Shown: in pieces, positions 60,301 to 64,000 of the stretch
How positions within the stretch are numbered: the stretch's first letter is position 1
How the letters are laid out: every line of letters starts with the position of its first letter
NCBI GenBank assembly: GCA_018907035.1
Contig: JACCIC010000003.1
Coordinates: forward strand, 4,414,001-4,478,000
Direction: 5' to 3'
Origin: Sycobia sp. Sy_11
Lineage: Eukaryota > Arthropoda > Insecta > Hymenoptera > Epichrysomallidae
Length of the DNA: 64,000 bases
The notes under the pieces: model-generated
What the model was told of the DNA's origin: nothing
Databases searched by the model: none
Seen by the model: only the letters and a program-made list of their open reading frames with translations
Translations under genes and position numbers: made by a program

Positions 60301-61089
60301 AACGGACTTATTATAGAAAAAAAAGAATGAATGAACTTTAAAGCAATCGCGATGAAAGTTCCCCATTCTCCTCTTCAATTTAATACGCTCGAGGCTTTTA
60401 ATCTAAATATCTAAAGCGAATACTGAAATTGCTGATTTTAAATTGAAGCAGTTGGAATGTTATTGTGAGTTCGCATGCTTCATACTTTTTATGGTCGGTG
60501 GCGGAGAAGGGCAGAGGGGACAGGAGCTCGGGAGTTGGCATTAAAGAAATTACCGAGCAATCAAGTCATAAATTCAAATGAAAAATAACAGTTGATAATG
60601 TAGAAGGAACCTGTTATGAACATGTATTTTTTTTTATTTCTCTCTAAGTTATAATTCGCTGAAGCACATCGTTGTTTATTCCGTTTTTGATTTCCAAAAA
60701 TAATGGATGTTATTTTAATTCACACGGTTAATATACGCCATAGTTTTCAATGTTCGAAAAATGCAGTTGATTCATAAGATCTCCAGGTTTTATTATAATA
60801 TCATGATCCTTAACTATTCCTCATTACCTAAAAGGATAATTTTAAATCATCTTTATTTTTCAATTTTTCGAATCTTACCGATTTGTTTAGTAATAGAGAA
60901 GAAGAAGTGAAGGTGTTACATAAAAGATATTTTATACCACAGACTTTGCATCATTATCCTTTTTAATAAAAAAGCAACGTATTTTAGTTATACGTGTTTA
61001 ATGGACCGAATTGTATAGTTCATAATATTATAATAGTAACTATATGCACATTTTGTTCTATCCTAAAAAATTTCAATATTTTGTTTCAG
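60301..61089. other. AT-rich intronic DNA
   Basis: Ends in ATATTTTGTTTCAG, a good acceptor (AG at 61088-61089). Confidence 0.5.
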
Positions 61090-61125
61090 ATATGTCATAC
61101 AAGCCTCGCCATCCCGTTATCGAGG
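61090..61125 (+). CDS. candidate 36-nt coding micro-exon
   Basis: Lies between a pyrimidine-rich acceptor and a near-perfect donor (GAGG|GTAAGT at 61126). It is 36 bases, a multiple of three, and GC-richer than its flanks. Joined to the exon ending at 44716 (phase 1) it reads YFN then YMSYKPRHPVIE, with no stop, and ends in phase 1. These would be the first residues outside the membrane helix. The same phase would also accept the exon 15274-15327. No homology is recognised, so this rests on splice signals and phase only. Confidence 0.35.
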
Positions 61126-62230
61126 GTAAGTACAGCCTTTCATATCCATAACCATTGCGTCGCAATCATAACGAAATCACAACGAAATTCGCATCATTAG
61201 CGTTGCGTGCAGGGATAGCTGTAGCGATGAATGTATTTTCCGGACATTTTGATTTCCAAAATTGTACATTTCCCCTCCACCTCTTACACCTCTTTACCGA
61301 ATTGCCTAATACAATTAAATTGGATACAATGATATGATGGTTTGGAATTGTTTAATAAGTCAAAAGAATGTTCTCATTATTAATGTGACGTTATTGCTAC
61401 AGCAAACAATGACTAAAAAGCAGCATACCGGAAAAAATTAATTAATTAAAAAATATATAAATATTTCAATTATCCATTGGATTTGGTCTATTTGGAACAT
61501 TTTGGTAATTTTTTTGGTTTTGATTTTTGATTTCAACAACTCGCTCCACATTATTATTTATACAACATATACATATCAATAAAATAATTTATTCAAAAGC
61601 TGTTTATACGACTAAATCTGAATTACTGATTTAAATTCTTAATGATTCCTCGTATATAAATTTAACTTGATAAAATAAACCGTTTGACCTGGTTCTTAGT
61701 AATCCATTTCAGTAGAAAAAGATCCATCTAGATAATATAAAAATCCTATCACAGATTGTTCGAAGTATTTTCGACGTTCTCCAGTATATATGAACATATT
61801 TCGATAAGCATGAGTACTGACTGCTTTTAAAGAAAAATAACTTGTATATCTTTTATTATTAGAGAGTAAGAAATTTATTGTAAATCTTTTATTGGTATTA
61901 ATTCAAGTTCGTCGTAAATAAATTATAAGCTTCTTAATAAGATTATCATTCCAAAATACATCCTAACAGTCAAATCTGATCGATCGCGCTCTTTTCTTAA
62001 TTACCTAAAATAACCAAACTAGAAATTCAAGAAATTCCAAAAAGGTATCCAAGTTAGTTATAACTTTAACGGAAAGTTAAGTTAGGAAAGGAACCGTCAC
62101 TATAACAAATCCAAAGAAATATAAGTCTTAAAATGGCCTCATAACTCAGAACTTTCATCCGTGCAATAACAGAGGCTCTCCACTTGGAAGTAACTCGTAT
62201 GCAAAGAATGCGAACGATTAAACTGGATCA
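61126..62230. other. AT-rich, intron-like DNA
   Basis: Begins with GTAAGTACAG. AT-rich with no further exon candidate. Confidence 0.5.
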
Positions 62231-62640
62231 ATTCTCAATGCGAACGATCGTTACGTCTATAGCGACTCCCTCGATCGAGCATCAACTCGTTCGCCCGAAG
62301 GCTCGATAATACCAGGATGGACGCGATCGACGAGGCGACGCGACGCAAACGCCCAAAGAGTCGAAATCCTCCTCCCGTCGATGGAATCGGCCCGCGTGCA
62401 TATAACGCACGCCCGTAAAGAGGGTGGATAGCATGGGCGGCCGAGGGGCAGGGGAGAATTTTACCGACGTCAAAGGGAGTCTCCAGCATGTGGCGCTTGT
62501 TTGCCTAACCCCGTTTGAGTGGCCGGTAATTAACAAAGCCTCGGCTGCCAGACCTGCCCGCAAAAGCGGCGATACCCCCTCCTCCCCAGCGTCGAGCGCC
62601 CCAACCAAGGATGTTGCGCTCTACCTCGTCATTTATTAAC
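62231..62640. promoter_or_regulatory. GC-rich island
   Basis: CpG-rich block open on both strands (108 codons minus, 71 plus). No recognised product and no microsatellite. Confidence 0.28.
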
Positions 62641-63113
62641 TGACGATCGTTTATCTGATTATATCCGCGTATCGTAAATTGCATATCAGCCATTGATCTT
62701 CTGCAGTCGGCCGGATGGGCGGAACGCATTATGGGATGGATATAAAAGCAGCCGCGAAACAAGAACGAAACGTTCAAGTGAAGGAAAGCGGGCCATTCGG
62801 CGATAAAGTGGAAAGAAAGACGATGTAATATCTGCTTTAACGTCTTATATTTGGGTCACGTCGCGTTCCGGTAATGCCGAGCATTACGAGATCGTAAAGT
62901 GTGGCACGAGCCAGTCTTTTGAAATATTTTAAAGTAAAGCAAACTAGCCTGACAAAAAAAAAACTGCTATTCGGATTCATATGGAATAACTGGAGCTTGC
63001 ATAATTCGCGATAATCTGCCGTCCTAAATTCTTTAAGAATAATGATAAACTTATTCTTTTGTTTTATGTTTTTTTTTCAAAACTTCAAAGGCAGCTTTTC
63101 CGGTTTCGTGCAA

Positions 63114-63118
<5 letters not shown>
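62641..63118. other. mixed-composition non-coding DNA
   Basis: No gene supported. Confidence 0.45.

Positions 63119-63158
<40 letters not shown>
63119..63158. repeat. (AG)20 microsatellite
   Basis: Perfect 40-base AG tract, imperfect to about 63178. Confidence 0.98.
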
Positions 63159-63160
<2 letters not shown>

Positions 63161-64000
63161 AGAGAGAGAAAGAGAAGTTTGTGTAATGACATTTAATTGT
63201 CTCGAACAGAATTGTAATTCTTATTCGCGTTGAAACTTTAGAGCAATTTTAGTTAAACGTAGAATGTTTGAGAACTTCATATTCTTTACGTTATAGTCTG
63301 ATAGTATGATAGCTTTCAAAATGTTAATGTAAGCCTTTTATTAAGCCCCCTATATTATATATATTTTTGGCAAATTTGACCGGTGGAAATTTTACAAATG
63401 ATATTTTCTTTTTCATTTCGTCTTGTCTTGTGGTATTTGGTAGAGTCTAGCATGAATTTTTCCAGATTCTTCTATAGATAATAAAATGGAATGCAAGAAA
63501 AATAGAACTGATGTAAAATGCTAATATTTTAAGAGCACCCATGAGTTACATTTCAAATAAAAATAATATTTTACTTTATATGTATTGCTTAGATCTCAGA
63601 ACCGATGAATATTTTTGCCGGAATTTGCAACCGTCATAATAAAGAAACGGAAAAATTAAATTCTATTCATATTTGTCCAAACAAAATTTTTTTTTAAAAC
63701 CACGAGTTGATATGTATACAACGTTGAAATTTTTATAATAAATTTTTTTGTTTTATTCTTTCTCTCTCTCTGTTTTTTCGATAAACTTCCATACAGAGCG
63801 TATTCAACCTCTGCACTGACGAAATTTAACGCTAAACAATTTCTGAAACGCAATTTTGACTCACTATCTCGCCACATATTTTGTATATTTCAATCACCCT
63901 CGCGCATACTTTTTTAGTTCTATTTCTTCCCCTTCACTCGCATTAGTTGTTTCCATTCTCATCTGTATTACGCGGCACGCGCGATACGTATTTACCTGGA
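63159..64000. other. AT-rich non-coding DNA to the window end
   Basis: No gene. The last bases (TTTACCTGGA) are a minus-strand CCAG|GTAAAT donor shape, so a minus-strand exon could begin just past the window. Confidence 0.4.

Noticed and set aside
1..64000. tRNA, rRNA, CRISPR arrays, TTAGG telomere repeats, intact retrotransposons
   Set aside because: Looked for by eye and not seen. A covariance-model tRNA scan and a repeat-library search would be decisive.

Overview
The window looks like nuclear DNA from an insect, most likely a hymenopteran such as an ant, but the species cannot be fixed from sequence alone. The reasons are spliceosomal signals (a TACTAAC-type branch site, pyrimidine tracts, GTGAGT/GTAAGT donors), very AT-rich DNA broken every 1-3 kb by short GC- and CpG-rich islands, and about 30 long GA/CT microsatellites plus about ten TA tracts. 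I saw no bacterial operons, CRISPR arrays, rRNA or tRNA genes, and no intact transposon.

Only one protein-coding exon is convincing: 43240-44716 on the plus strand. It encodes the first 492 residues of a membrane protein with a long tyrosine-rich N-terminal region, presumably cytoplasmic, and a single transmembrane helix at residues 468-491. It is preceded by a good splice acceptor (branch site 42974-42980, AG at 43005-43006) and a 233-nt leader with three upstream ORFs. It ends at a GTGAGT donor in phase 1. The extracellular part must lie in later exons. A 36-nt phase-compatible micro-exon candidate is at 61090-61125, after a 16.4-kb intron. I do not recognise the family.

The rest reads as long intronic or intergenic DNA. 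From 1 to about 43 kb, AT-rich stretches alternate with GC-rich islands, most carrying a GA/CT tract inside or at the edge. Some islands end in strong splice donors: plus strand at 2722 and 23304; minus strand next to 14054, 22812 and 35260. These could be alternative first exons or promoters. A tiny start exon (2709-2721) and a 54-nt exon (15274-15327) are phase-compatible and may belong to one transcript. From 44.7 kb to the end the same island/microsatellite pattern continues and fits a large first coding intron.

Most ORFs above 60 codons are produced by microsatellites (repeated Ser-Leu or Arg-Glu) or by stop-poor GC-rich DNA open on both strands. Three ORFs not made mainly of repeats are listed at low confidence (13182-13385, 32422-32790 minus, 47392-47922).
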